Part shown: positions 35,984 through 47,645 of the stretch, piece after piece
Position numbering within the stretch: position 1 is the first letter of the stretch
Layout: each line of letters opens with the position of its first letter
Assembly: GCF_013368755.1 (NCBI RefSeq)
Contig: NC_049563.1
Span: 4,588,001-4,652,000, forward strand
Origin: Talaromyces rugulosus
Lineage: Eukaryota; Ascomycota; Eurotiomycetes; Eurotiales; Trichocomaceae
DNA length: 64,000 nt
Direction of reading: 5' to 3'
Program-made: the position numbers and the translations under genes
Notes under the pieces: model-generated
Told to the model about the DNA's origin: nothing
Databases searched by the model: none
Seen by the model: the letters and a program-made list of their open reading frames with translations, nothing else

Positions 35984-36602
35984 TTTTATTACGGAATTTT
36001 TTTCTTTTCTTTATATACCCATGACTAGCCAATTGATGTATATAGTACCGCCCTTTATAACCTTTTAACAAAATAAGACATTAATAATCAAGTTTTGATA
36101 TCTCTTGTGAACTGGTCAGCTGGACATTTCAAAGAAGTCAATTGATACCAGCCCTAGCAAATTAGTCCATCTGGCTAGATTAATACATGTAATCCGTGCA
36201 TATTTCGACTATGTTGAAGGGGGGCCGAGGGCTTGTCGTCCGTAAACAATGAGTCAAGCCATACTTCAATCAAGATAAAAACCCCTGACTTACATACCCT
36301 CAGGTTATCACCCACGATTGGTGATGTACGTGAATGCAATAAAATTTTCATAAATATCAGTAATAAATTAAATCTCCCTACATGGTGCACGTCTCACATA
36401 TCCAAATCTACATTGGGATTGATGTTAATTACAGTCACAAGACACGAACCACCAGGCATATAACAAATGCAACAAATCCAAACGCCGCCTGACCCATCAA
36501 GAACTCATCGAGGTATAACAGAAACAAAGAAGAGGGGTGTTATAAAGAAAATCAGACAACGCCGTTCCAGCCAGCAGGTATACATAAGCAAAGGAGAATA
36601 AT
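35984..36602. other. intergenic between convergent RAD5 and RNR2
   Basis: About 620 bases, AT-rich, holding both 3' ends. No gene is seen. Confidence 0.6.
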
Positions 36603-38034
36603 CTAAAAGTCTTCGTCGAAGCTCAGACCGTTAGACGATTCTTCTTTCTTATCAGTCTCCTTGTCCTTCTTGTTGGCGCTGCCCATGACACCGGCCTTTT
36701 GGTAGTCACCCACTCGCTTCTCGAAGAAGTTGGTCTTGCCAGCAAGGGAGATGTTCTCCATAAAGTCAAAGGGGTTCGTGGAGTTGTAGTACTTCTTGTT
36801 ACCGAGAGCAAGAAGCAAGCGGTCAGCAACAAACTCGATGTACTGGCACATCAGTTTAGAGTTCATGCCGAGCAGAGCACAGGGCAGGGCATCCGTCAGG
36901 AATTCTTGTTCGATGGTGACGGCATCGATAATAATGCTTTGGACCACCTCAGGGCTAGGGCGAACGTTGAGGTGAGAGAACAACAAGCAGGCAAAGTCCG
37001 TGTGGAGGCCTTCGTCACGGGAGATCAGCTCGTTGGAGAAGGTGAGACCAGGCATCAGACCACGCTTCTTGAGCCAGAAAATCGAGGCAAAAGAGCCGGA
37101 GAAGAAGATACCCTCGACAGCAGCAAAGGCAACAAGACGCTGGGCAAAGGTAGATTCTTTATCGGAAATCCAGCGGAGGGCCCAGTCGGCCTTTTTGCGA
37201 ATGCAGGGAACTATAGCCGTCAATTCCGGTCCATTAAAAAAAGATGGAGAAAAACTTACTGTTGTCAATGGCGTCAAACAGATATGCACGTTGCTTGGGT
37301 TCGTTGATATAGGTATCAATGAGCAGAGAGTAGGTCTCGGAGTGGATGTTCTCCATCATGATCTGGAATCCATAGAAGCAACGAGCCTCGGGGACCTGTA
37401 CTTCGCCGCTGAAGCGCTCAACAAGGTTCTCGTTGACGATGCCGTCGGACGCGGCAAAGAAGGCAAGCACGTGGGAGATAAAGTACTGCTCATCACTGTT
37501 GAGACGGTTGTTCCAGTCGTGCAAATCTTTCGATAGATCAATTTCCTCGGCAGTCCAGAAAGAAGCTTCAGCCTTTTTGTACATTTGCCAGATCTATTGA
37601 TACAAAGTATTAGCATTTGGTTGTCCCAGACTTCGACGCGAAAACCACTTTACGCGTGACGCGTCGATGTTGTCACTTACCTCGTGATATTTGATGGGGA
37701 AAAGAACGAAGCGGTGCGGGTTCTCCTGAAGCAATGGCTCATGGGCTTCAGTCTCCTTGATGCCAGCAGCAACCTTGGCAGCAACTGCCGTCTCGGCAGC
37801 CTTGTTGTCCATGACGGGTTTGGACAGCTCGGTGGCGGACGCGTCGACAACGGCGGGGGCGTTCTCCTTGTCAGCGGGGGCGAAGTTCAATGGCTTGATG
37901 GGCGAATCGCTCATCTTGAGGTGCTCGAGAGAGGAAGCGGCCTGCAATGGGGAAGATTAGCATCCAGACGCGTCTCAAGGCGACGTGATGGCAGCGCGGC
38001 ATACCTGCTTGGAAGGGGTGATTTGCGTTGTCAT
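36603..38034 (-). CDS. RNR2: ribonucleoside-diphosphate reductase small subunit (R2)
   Basis: Minus-strand exons: 38005-38034, 37681-37941, 37260-37593, 36603-37210 (410 residues). R2 holds the di-iron centre and tyrosyl radical that drive reduction of ribonucleotides to deoxyribonucleotides. Ligand and radical segments are present: [73 protein letters not shown] and [15 protein letters not shown]. The acidic C-terminal tail LSFDEDF is the peptide that docks to the large subunit. The first exon is only 10 codons ([10 protein letters not shown]), and introns interrupt just after it and before IWQMYKKAE. Several ACGCGT (MCB-type) sites sit upstream and inside the first two introns, suggesting S-phase regulation. 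Confidence 0.97.
37652..37973. promoter_or_regulatory. cluster of ACGCGT (MCB-like) elements in RNR2 introns and exon 2
   Basis: ACGCGT occurs at 37652-37657 and 37659-37664 (intron 2), 37839-37844 (exon 2) and 37968-37973 (intron 1). A further copy at 38569-38574 lies about 540 bases upstream of the start codon. ACGCGT is the MluI cell-cycle box bound by MBF (Mbp1-Swi6) in yeasts, and ribonucleotide reductase genes are classical MBF targets. A regulatory role within introns is inference. Confidence 0.5.
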
Positions 38035-39263
38035 TGTAAATTGTGAAATTGAGAGAAGCTGTAACAGAGTAATAATCAATGAGGCACAGCAAGACAAAAG
38101 ACAAAAGACAGGCAAGAGAGAGTCTGGAGTGGAAGAGTGGGATGAGAGAGAAGGAAGAAGCTGGGCGAGCGCGGGCAGAAATACTTTGCCTGTCGCGAGC
38201 AGCAGGCTCGCTAGCGCGTGGCACTAAGTCACGCTGCACGTGACTTGGCGACGACGCTTCACGTCATTTAAGGCGCGACGAGCCGCTGGGCCAATCAGCG
38301 GCGAGAACGGGGCGTCGCGTCCAGCCATGTTTTTGAGAGCCACGGCCAACCTCCCCATAACAACACGCCCGGCTTTACGGATATGGAGCTGCAATCTCGG
38401 CGTCTCCAGTCTCCATCGCAGCTGAACTGGATTTTTTAGGTAACACCACCCTTCGCAGGCTCTTCCGGCCCCCGAATGCTCCAGCAAGACCATCAAAGAA
38501 CACGCTGATGGGACCCACTGTTTGCATCTCTCGCGTTATCAGATCGAACAACGGCCACTGATTGGCCGACGCGTCCTGCTTTTGAGGATTTCTTACAGCT
38601 TTAAGTTCAATGGATACGCAACACGAAACGACATGTATTGTTAGTTGTTACTGTCTTTCCTCTCTAGTGGTATCGCCAAAAAACCTTCGAGTGCGACATA
38701 GTACATACTGCCTTGTCTCGAGCGGCCATGCAGGGATACACCCTTGATGCAGGCAAGAATGGCGGTTGCCAGGAAACTGGGCGTTGCCATTGAAGCTAAA
38801 TGACTGATGGCATTGCTGGTTGGACCCATGGTGGCGACATGTGCCAACGATCGCAATGTCCTTCATGTGATTGATCTACTTTATTTTACCAACTATTTCA
38901 AAGTACTAGTGAAGAAGGGCTTTGACGCGAGGTCGGCCATGAAGGGGTTGGATCGCGCGTCCCTAGCTTCTTGCCCGCCTTGAAGGCTTGGAGGGGTTTG
39001 TCTACAGACTACACCCATTGCAGATGGCCGGTGTATATTACTAGTGATTCTACCTTGATTGCGTCAATGCTCGCTGACAGCCTCATATTCTAGATGTCTT
39101 ATGACAAACCAAGTTCCCTCTATCACATCCCTCTATAAACAGACGCTGATTTTATATGTACAAAAGAAATTCCCGCGAGGACGCCGTCACAGTGGGACAA
39201 CTGAGGAATGACAAAGCGTGTTTACCCCAGACATTACAAGTTCACTCCGTTTTTTGTTTCGTT
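38035..39263. other. intergenic, RNR2 promoter and OAC1 3' side
   Basis: About 1.2 kb without a supported gene. The RNR2-proximal part has a CACGTG box at about 38236 and an ACGCGT at 38569. Short minus-strand open frames at 38641-38866 lack recognisable content. The rest is unremarkable. Confidence 0.5.
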
Positions 39264-40510
39264 TCATAGCTTCTCTCGTAGAGAATCCGACAGAACCTGG
39301 TCCTCGACCTTGCGAATCAGTTTGATGGTTTGTTCGGCAAGACTGAGAGTCAAGATCTGCAATTGCCAGGTTAGTTCATGCTCCAATCAGAAATAACTAC
39401 AAGGGACGACTCACGGTGTGAGGTAGAATACGCGCAAGATGCGCAAAGTAGCCCTTGTAGATGGCTAAGACACCCTCCGTAGAGATCGTCTTGTAAAAAC
39501 AATCCCAAACGCCTTTGTAGAGGTTACCTGTCTGGTTGTACATGCGAGACATGATTGTGTCTACAAGGATTAGCAAAGACCTTCACTTGTAGAAGACAAT
39601 TACTCACCAGGTGGGTGCATCACACAGCATACAACGAATCCAGATGCAGTGCTGCTAGCCAGGTGAAGAGCAGGGCCTTCCTGCATTCCAAAATGTTTTG
39701 TGAGCCGCCTTTTAGCAAAGAAATACGTGGGAAGCTGGACGGAGCTTCCAAAGCCTGTCCGCACCATGGCTGCGCCAACGCCGCGGTATAGACCCTTGAG
39801 GCCCTCATTCCGGTGGATTTGTCGCAGTCCATCGTATGCGTTTTTGTATTTATGCTGGGTACCAACGGGGAGGAAAGGAGAGAACGACTGCAGTCGAGTC
39901 TTCACCAAGAAGAAGGGTGAGCCAGCTGCCGCGCCCATAATTCCGGAGCTGGCTCCACTGAAGACATTGACGCCGAGAGACTGGACGTTGGGATCGCCGT
40001 AAAGGGTTTTCGTAAGGCCGGTGCGAACAGGTTCATAGAAGCCCAGGCGGCAACCGTTCAGGAGAACTTGATAAACATACTAGAGTCAAAAAAGAGTCAG
40101 CCTGGTCATCAAAGAAACCAACCGCGTTGTACCAAATACATACAGCTGAACCAATACCCCGGAACAAGCCTTTCGGGCCCTCGTTCTGCAGAATTACCTT
40201 GATGCCATGAAAAACACCCTTGTATTTCTTCACAGCATCGGATTGTAGCTCTCCCTGGAGTTGTAGCCTTGGAGGCTGTATGTCAGCGCATGCTTCCGCC
40301 TGCCTAGCAATGGCAAGAATCTCGGTGGACGTACCGGATCTTCACGGTCTCGAAACTGTGAGTAACGGTGACTGCCCCACAGGCTGCGATGCCTCCGGCG
40401 ATGAAAGCCCTAGTATAATAGATAAAAGTAAGCCTTCCGCCATCATCTCTCGATCCCTGCTCGAAACAGCCATCTCATCCGGGAGCCACATACCCAGTGG
40501 TTGTAGACAT
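39264..40510 (-). CDS. OAC1: mitochondrial oxaloacetate/sulfate carrier Oac1-like
   Basis: Six minus-strand exons: 40494-40510, 40335-40409, 40144-40267, 39608-40079, 39415-39560, 39264-39356 (308 residues). This inner-membrane solute carrier has three repeats. Signature loops are SFETVKIRLQLQGEL, SPFFLVKTRLQSF and PPDTIMSRMYNQTG. Their departures from PX[D/E]XX[K/R] (Phe for Asp in repeat 2, Met for Lys in repeat 3) mirror those of yeast Oac1, which moves oxaloacetate, sulfate, malonate and isopropylmalate. The glycine-rich repeat ends GLFRGIGSA and GLYRGVGAAMVR are present. The first exon is only 17 bases (MSTTTG). The gene is divergent from SWD2 with about 520 bases between starts. Confidence 0.92.
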
Positions 40511-41027
40511 TGTTGCGATCGGTATGAAAGCGCAGGGCTCACTTGAGGGCGAGTGTCGAGGCGAGTATTAAAATGATCGGTGACCGGAAGGACGGTTAGG
40601 CCATACAGGCTTTCGATGATATGACCCTGAGCGGTGGACCACGGCCGCGCCTCACCGAACAAAGAAAGCGGTAACAGACGGGACTCGACGTTGGTAAGAG
40701 CGAGCGGAGGGCGAGACCAAGTCCGGGGAAGGGTACCTTGTCGATCGATTGGGGTGAGGCTTTGCTAAGTAGGCCCGGCTGAACGAACGGTGAGCACGCC
40801 GAATTCCCCGATCGCGGCGGGCGAGAATTATCCCAATAGCGGCAGCTGCCGCTTTGTCGCGGCGTCTTCGGCGCGATATTCTGCCACCGGCTGCCGCCTG
40901 CCGTTTGCTCTGTTTGTCGGTTCTCGTTTGCAATTGTCGACTTCAAAGACACCTCCCAATACGTTCAATTGTTCCCTCGAGACGCTGCAGAGACTGTCTG
41001 ATTAGCTATCCCTCGAGTTACCCAGCA
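40511..41027. other. divergent promoter region OAC1 / SWD2
   Basis: About 520 GC-rich bases between two head-to-head genes. Open frames on both strands here have no recognisable content. It must contain both promoters. Confidence 0.5.
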
Positions 41028-42318
41028 ATGGCAGACGTCGCACCGCCGCCAGAACAGCAGGACCAAAAGGTTTCTGGCGCTGCCTCTTCCGACACACCAC
41101 AGGTCGGCACTCCTCTTGGTCCGCCTCCTGTGCCTCGCTCTGCTACTCCCCAGCCGTCTCAGAAGGTGTCGGATGTCATACCAATTTACCGCGCATCGAA
41201 AGTAAGTGTCTCCTGCTTGGACACGTGGGGGCTGCCCGCTCACAATCCCTATTCAAATAGCGCTTCAGACTTTCGAAGCACGACAGCTCCCACATTACTT
41301 CTCTCGATTTCGACGACAAAGGAGAATATATAGTAGCTGCCTGCGAGGACGAGACCATTCAAGTTTTTGACGTTATCGAAGGCAAGAATACGAAAGTGGT
41401 CCCCAGCAAGAAATATGGAGTGCACCTCGCCCGCTTTACCCACCATTCACGCCAGATACTCCACGCCAGTACTAAAGTGGACGGTATGTTTGGACATTTT
41501 CAAGTAAAAAAGTGTGTAGTAGTAGCTGACAATTTATAGACTCTCTTCGTCTTCTAGACTTGCATCAAGAAAGTTACCTTCGATATTTCAGCGGACACAC
41601 GGACAAGGTGACATCGCTGGCGCTGTCACCCGGTACTGACGCCTTCGTATCATGCTCAAAAGACAACTCGATTTCTCTTTGGGATTTGAGGTCCCGAAAT
41701 GTGCAGGGAAAGCTCCAGCTAGCGACTCCGTATTTGGTTGCTTTTGACCCCACGGCTTCCGTGATCGCCATTGCCTCCCAGTCGACCTCTTCGGTCTTGC
41801 TCTACGATTTCCGTAACTACGACAGAGCCCCCTTTGCCACCTTTGACCTGGTTCCTCATGAGGAACGATATACACCAGCGACTCGGGGAAGATTGTGGTC
41901 GCGTTTAGAGTTTTCCAACGATGGCAAAAACCTTCTCGTCGGCACCGACTACCACGGCCATTTTGTTCTAGACGCATTCGAGGGCACATTGAATGCTTTC
42001 TTGGGTGGCAGAAAAGGATCTAGTGGAAGGGCGGCCCCCATATCGAGCTCTGGAAAGCCCTTGGGTCAAGGTGATGCTTGTTTCACCCAAGATGGCCGAT
42101 ATATCGTAGGAGGGGCTGGTGAACAGACCGAAGTCCACGTATGGGACACTCACCAGATTTCAGACACGGGTGCGTATTTACAGCCCACGATTATTTTGCC
42201 GTCCAGAGCCCGCACAGCCGTGATCGAAATGAATCCCAGATACAACATGCTTGCAACCGCCGACAAAGATATTCAATTCTGGCTACCTGACGAGGGGGTT
42301 AAATCTTCCGACAAATAA
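41028..42318 (+). CDS. SWD2: WD-repeat protein Swd2 (COMPASS / cleavage-polyadenylation)
   Basis: Three exons: 41028-41201, 41261-41483, 41540-42318 (391 residues). Swd2 is a WD40 propeller shared by the Set1/COMPASS H3K4 methyltransferase and the cleavage and polyadenylation factor. The opening SKHDSSHITSLDFDDKGEYI and the following blades match Swd2/WDR82, including YFSGHTDKVTSLALSP, FVSCSKDNSISLWDLR, SVLLYDFRNYDRAPFATF and LWSRLEFSNDGKNLLVGTD. The first exon encodes a Pro-rich disordered leader of about 50 residues (GPPPVPRSATPQPSQ) not found in yeast but common in Eurotiales. The end VKSSDK is short and charged. It lies tail to tail with the DUF1308 gene, with 121 bases between stop codons. 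Confidence 0.93.
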
Positions 42319-42439
42319 GCTTGTCGATTTTATTTTATGTGTGAAGAGCATCTCTGGGCACTGATCCAGCCATATTTCGTGCTCTCCAGAAAATTCATCT
42401 TTTTCGGTTTATCGACGAACAAGGTATACGGCATATGCT

Positions 42440-43846
42440 TTATGGTTTTCGGTTTTTATCTTTACCTATCAAACTTCTAGCTGTGTCACAGACCCAGACC
42501 ATTGGGCCTTTCAACTCGTTATCATCACCTCGATTTGCCTCTATCTCGCTTTCAATCTGTTTGACGACAGTCTTGTTGCTTGTGATGGTGACAATGTCCT
42601 TGACCCAGCCGTACAGAAAGACACTACAGTTGATGTCAGTGAGGAGCTCCGAAACTTTCCGGGCAACTGGCGGTAATCTATTATGCTGCCATGCGTCGTT
42701 GATATCTGCTGTTGCGTCCACAGTTTTTATAGGGAGTTGCCACTGTTTCGGGATTCGATGGTCCGAGACTTGCTGAAACTGCTGAAGAAGTTCTTCTCTA
42801 TCGAGCCCTTGCATATCGCCTTCTCCAAAGAAAATCGCCGTTCTCTTCTTCTCCGTCTCGGTGCCGATAGTGTCAACAATTTCCTTCATTCTACGGACGG
42901 CTTCCTCGGTGCAGACAAGCTGACGACTGCCCATTGCAGGCCAGAGTTCTGCACTGAGCAACGGTATCTCTTCCTCAACCTCGATTTGTCTCACAATGGC
43001 GCGATGGTGGTGTGCAGATGGGGCGATTCGATGTTTGTGAGAAAGATCGGACACAATAGCCAGGAGGATTGTACAGTCGACATTGACGGTATTGGTAAAT
43101 CTCTCAAACGGGTTTGGAAGTAGTGTCGAGAGTGGCAAATCATTTGCGGATAACGAGTCTGGGTCACGATTGCAAAAGGCTTTATCGTTCATGAAATCGG
43201 GTAGTATTTTTGGTCCACATTCCACGGCCACACCTAGACTTCGGATTGTATTTAGAACGCGGTCTATTTCGGGAATCCTGCCCTCTACAAGCTTCGGGAC
43301 CATTAGGCACGCAAGCGGATTTTTATATCTCACTCGTATTGACCGTGCTGTCTTGATCATGTCCGTAGCCATCTTGATCAACTCAAGTTGATCATTTTCG
43401 TCATCCTCGTCAGAGTCAGAGTCGTTGTTTCGTAAAACAGTCCTGTTTTGTAGTTCCTCGGGATCGTCTTCGTCTTCGTCGATACCCCAGCCCTTTTCGG
43501 CCATTTCAAACAGTAGACGGTTTTCCGAAATAGTTGAGATTTTGAGCCACTGGGCTCCGTCGTCATGAACGATATCGACAAAGGTACTGTTTTTCTTGTC
43601 TTGATTTAGCATTTTGCTTCCTTTTGTCTGCTTGCCATCTGGCTGTTGCGTTGTGCCATCATCGACTACCGGTTTTGTCTCTCTGTAAAACCTCTTTGAG
43701 AACGCCACCACACCCTTGCACTGCACCTTCGCTATCGTCCAAACAGTCATATAGAACGGCAAATTCGACGAGCGAAGCGTATGCACCAACCGCCTTTCCT
43801 CCATCTCCAAATCTTTCTCTCCTTCTTGTTCTCCTTCTTTATGTGC

Positions 43847-43880
<34 letters not shown>

Positions 43881-44161
43881 CTCTCCACCAATTTCCTCGT
43901 ATCCGCCGCTAACCTCTCGAGCGTTTTCAGTTCCGACGACACATTCGAGCGTAGCTGGCGCATTTCGACGATGTGTTGCTGTTGCTGATGTTTGCGGAAG
44001 CGTGAGGCTAGTGCGGTCTGGAAGATGTCGAGTTCGGCGAGGAGGAGGCGGCATTGGTGCGTGAGGCTTGTGGAGAGGCTGAGTGCGTTGTCTCCATCTT
44101 GGTTTGGGGTTGTGGTTGTGGTTGTGGGCTCGCCATTGGGGATGGCGGGGTTTTCGGACAT
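42440..44161 (-). CDS. DUF1308 family protein (C7orf25-like)
   Basis: A single minus-strand exon of 573 residues. The C-terminal half carries the DUF1308 region (VNVDCTILLAIVSDLSHKH, ELWPAMGSRQLVCTEEAVRR, NCSVFLYGWVKDIVTITSNK), similar to the PIN-like fold found in human C7orf25; the function is not established. Before it is an acidic linker (DEDEDDPEEL). The N-terminus is low complexity: a TTTTTT stretch, a coiled-coil-like region and a run of 11 glutamines encoded by pure CAA codons. Opposite-strand open frames over this gene (for example 42683-43123 and 43624-44064) are shadows. Expression level and location cannot be judged. Confidence 0.85.
43849..43881. repeat. TTG/CAA trinucleotide repeat encoding polyglutamine
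   Basis: About eleven TTG units on the plus strand form a pure CAA polyglutamine tract in the DUF1308 protein. The lack of CAG interruptions suggests length variation between strains. Confidence 0.9.
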
Positions 44162-44895
44162 TTTTTTCTTTTCTCGTTTTTTTTCCTCTTTCGAATGCCT
44201 GTTTTATCCTTTTTTTTTTTTTTTTTTTTGAAGGTGCTGCACGAAAAAGCTGCCAGAAACTATCCCAATGCGTGTCGCGTGTATTGGCTTTTTTGAAGTA
44301 GATAGATCTATACAGCTCTCTCCATGCTATGACGTGAAAAACATGCAACAATTGGCTAGAACTGTCGCAAGAAAGACTTGTCTCTGATATTTCCGAATAT
44401 ACCAACCTTTCTCTCCTCTCCTCGTCGCGCAAAGGATTTGAAGATTATTGATAACAATGGGGAAAAGGTCTGTCTTGTGGGGAAATAAATAATTACAGCA
44501 AAATGTATGTGGCGGGGCAAAAAAGGGCCAGCGGCTCGGCGGAACCAATTAACTATGACTTCATCAAACACATCCTCTATTGATCTAGGGTGCTGTATAT
44601 ACTCAAGATTCATCAAAATTAATCATGTTTTATTCCAACTGTCTAGACTTTTGTATTAATCCTGTAACATAATAAATACAAGGCACCCAAAGGAGAGAAA
44701 GAACTCAAATTAACACCAGATAAATGGTTCTCATATAATAAAAAGTCATACAATTGCTAATTATACAGAAGCCAATCGTCAAAAAAAGAAAGAGAAGAAA
44801 AAAAAAACTAGTACTCTGCAAAGGTAAAGTACAATGGTGAGGATTTCAATCTACGAAAGCCCTGACTGGTAGTAAGTAGAGCTCTCTCTCTCGGC
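44162..44895. other. intergenic, DUF1308 promoter and PTM1-like 3' side
   Basis: About 730 bases with long T and A homopolymers (44211-44229 and 44797-44809). No gene is seen. The frame reading from 45872 into this interval belongs to the wrong side of the last intron of the next gene. Confidence 0.5.
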
Positions 44896-46860
44896 TCAAG
44901 TACTCCGTCCGCCAGTAAGCCCTCTTCGTTCTTCGGAGGACTTGCGGAAAGTGTCTTCGTCCTCGTCGTCGCTAAACTTGTCTCCGTCTTCGTCACCCAC
45001 GGCAAAAATAGTCTCGCCGTCCAGAGATTCGCGGTGCTGGGGTGCGGGTTGGACGGGTTTCGGTGGCACCGGGGATAGCTCCCTTTCATGTCGGTTGTGG
45101 TGTTCAAACTCGTCGTCATCGATGCCGACAGCGTCCTCTTCGTCGAGTGAGTTTGCAAGAGAGCGGATTTCGAAGCCGTCGTCGTCTTGAGCAAGCTGGA
45201 CGATGTTAGTAAAAGATGTTTAAAACAGGGAAAAAAAAAGATTCTTACCTCGTCGCTCATGGCAAATCGGCGGTTGTTTGCGGTTGGGCGCCACAGATAC
45301 GCAATAAATGCAATATCGAAAAGATACACAATATTCAGCCAGCCATCCAGCACGAACCATCTGGTCTTCCAGTGATCTGGCACAAAGTTGGCTGCGTTGT
45401 GTCCGGCAAAGGCGATCGAATTGAGGAAGAAGAAACCAAAGATTACTACAATGCTGCCAAGAATGCACCACCACAGTTTCTTATACATCAATGCTTTGGT
45501 CTTTTGTCTCCGCTCAATCAGGTCCTTCATAGTCGAGTTTAGAGAGTTGAGTGTCCAGACGTAAAACGCCGTCAGGGTGGCGGCAAGTGGCAGGATCACC
45601 AGCAAAACCAGAGGTCCGGCACTGTCGGGTGCAATAGACAAACTTGCGATGGAATAGATCATACCAAACACAAAGTGGGTAATAGCAAGAATACGGACCC
45701 AGACCATGGTTCTTCCCAATGTTGGCTTGACGACTCCGTAGCCCATACAGACGATGAGCAGCAGGAAAAAGGAAAACGAGTTTCGACCGGCATTTAGGAT
45801 GGCAACAATGATCATCATGACCTTGGATCCTGCATTCGACCCATGGCGATTCTGATAGTCTGTATGCATCACTTAGCTTTAGTCCTCCGAAGACATGACT
45901 GTACATACCGTAGAATATCCATGTCATAGCCTCCTCAACTATTAGGAAAATCAGGATGGCCGTAATGTAGTTCTGAACAGGCACTGTGACTTGGTTAGCA
46001 TGGATCTCGAAGTAAGACGAGGTTGTGCCTACAGATGTCATGTCGGTTTTGAACGTAAAGGAAAGCCCAAAATCTTTGGGGGAAAAAGTCAGTGGCTACC
46101 AATGTGTCGAGAGGGAAGAGACTCACGCTCCAATAAGAGCATATACTATTGTCAGGCCACCGTAAAAGGGTAGTTTGGCGATCTGGGCGCCAGGCAGTTC
46201 GCCATAGGCATTGCGAAACTCAATAACTCCCTCGTACTCATGTCCCGAGTAGGCAAAAGTACTGACACAGTAGAATCCGGTGTTTTTGATGGGGTAGTTG
46301 ATGGCAGCAGGGTCTTTTAGGTTGATGGCTTGTGATAAGATTGGAGATTTCGAGTTCTCCGTGGCGTTCTCGGCTAGGATGAAAGCGCCCAGTTCATCTT
46401 GGGAACACAACTTGGCCTCGACATTGGCTTGGTCGCATATTGTTGCAAGTTCCTTTGCTAGCTGTTAGACAGGCTTTTGCATGTAGTTATGCCCAGAATC
46501 CAACTTACATCATCACCACCGCCGGGAGCCGGCCGCCCGATCAGTTGTTCGTCACCCCATTCAAAAACGACCAGACTGACCAGGTAGTCCTCGGCCACGT
46601 CCTCTTCGATCTTATTAAACTTTGTGAGAATGAACGGTTCGACGTCTCCGCCCCAGGCCTTTCGGCTGTACATGCCGGCACATTTCTGTCGATGAGCATC
46701 GTCTTGTTTCTAAGGGTAGCACGGGATGGATGGTTAGTCAACAGAGCCTCACGACAGAGGGTCTTCCAAGGGCACTGGAACTCACTATCTCGACTTCATT
46801 TGCAAAAACCCCGCTTGCCAGGAGCGTGGAAAGGGCGAGGGTTGGGAACCAGCCCTTCAT
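44896..46860 (-). CDS. seven-transmembrane GOST-family protein, Ptm1/GPR107-like
   Basis: Seven minus-strand exons: 46786-46860, 46509-46709, 46127-46458, 46033-46073, 45909-45983, 45249-45859, 44896-45195 (544 residues). The N-terminus MKGWFPTLALSTLLASGVFA is a signal peptide. A luminal domain of about 180 residues (VEPFILTKFNKIEED, KNTGFYCVSTFAYSG) is followed by seven helices beginning PFYGGLTIVYALIGAFWAFL. The core NYITAILIFLIVEEAMTWIF, MGYGVVKPTLGRTM and WVRILAITHFVF is typical of Ptm1/Lustr proteins. The acidic cytosolic tail ends near GGRST. Fungal Ptm1 and human GPR107/108 sit in Golgi or endosomal membranes and help trafficking. One exon is only 41 bases. The third exon must begin at 46458, since a TAG lies just upstream in frame. 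Confidence 0.92.
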
Positions 46861-47645
46861 AATGGCCGGAGGTTGCGCCCAAGACGGACAGAGGCCAATG
46901 GTTGTCGAATTTCAGGGATCGGGTTCACGCCAGACAAGGATCGGTCGAGTATCGCACGAGACAGCTAGATCTCCTTCAGCAAATGTAAAGCACAGAGGGC
47001 CGAAAGCAAGCAGTGCCCTTCAATGGATGGAAATGGGCGTGTTGGCTTCTGGATGCTATTGCGGTAGTTGGCATCTCCAGGCTGAGCAAACAGGCTCCAG
47101 CTAACTAAGACCGGGAGTCAACGCTAGCCCGCTGCGAGGCCAATCAGCACAGCGCCCGCAGATCGCAGACCCACAGAGGTGCGACGACTGAGGACTCTAC
47201 AATTATTATTTAATATCTTCAGAGCTTCAGAAGCAAGTCAATCGTGCCTTTATACGTGCAGCATCATTTCAGGATCAAGGATCGGTGCTTAAATCTCGTT
47301 TTTAGCATATGAGTAATCAATTCAACAATCTACAATACACAGCAAGAAGAATAACAAGGTTGTTATATCAAAAGGTTGGACACATACGTAATGCTCTCTA
47401 GAAAGAAAAAAGAAAGAATTTTTGATTTTACCCACTCGTTGTTTGTTTAATTTAACAGTTGAATTTTTTGGTGCACTTTTACCCTTCATAATGTATCGGG
47501 AATTCGGAGTACAGAAGTTCAATTGCCAGATTGGGATTAACCCTAATGCCTTGGAGACATACAAGTGAAATCTGAAGCACGTGCCGCTGGAATAGGAAAG
47601 AGCTCCTTCCGCGTGTGAACCGGATGCCTCCACCAGCCCTGACCG
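46861..47645. other. divergent promoter region PTM1-like / unknown protein
   Basis: About 790 bases between head-to-head genes. GC content falls from left to right, with an AT-rich part at 47200-47480. No supported gene is seen. Confidence 0.5.

Noticed and set aside
36699..37536. Two plus-strand open frames of 178-202 codons over RNR2
   Set aside because: Antisense to conserved R2 coding sequence; no recognisable domains.
38641..38866. Short minus-strand open frames upstream of OAC1 3' end
   Set aside because: About 70 codons, overlapping in two frames, no motif or splice context.
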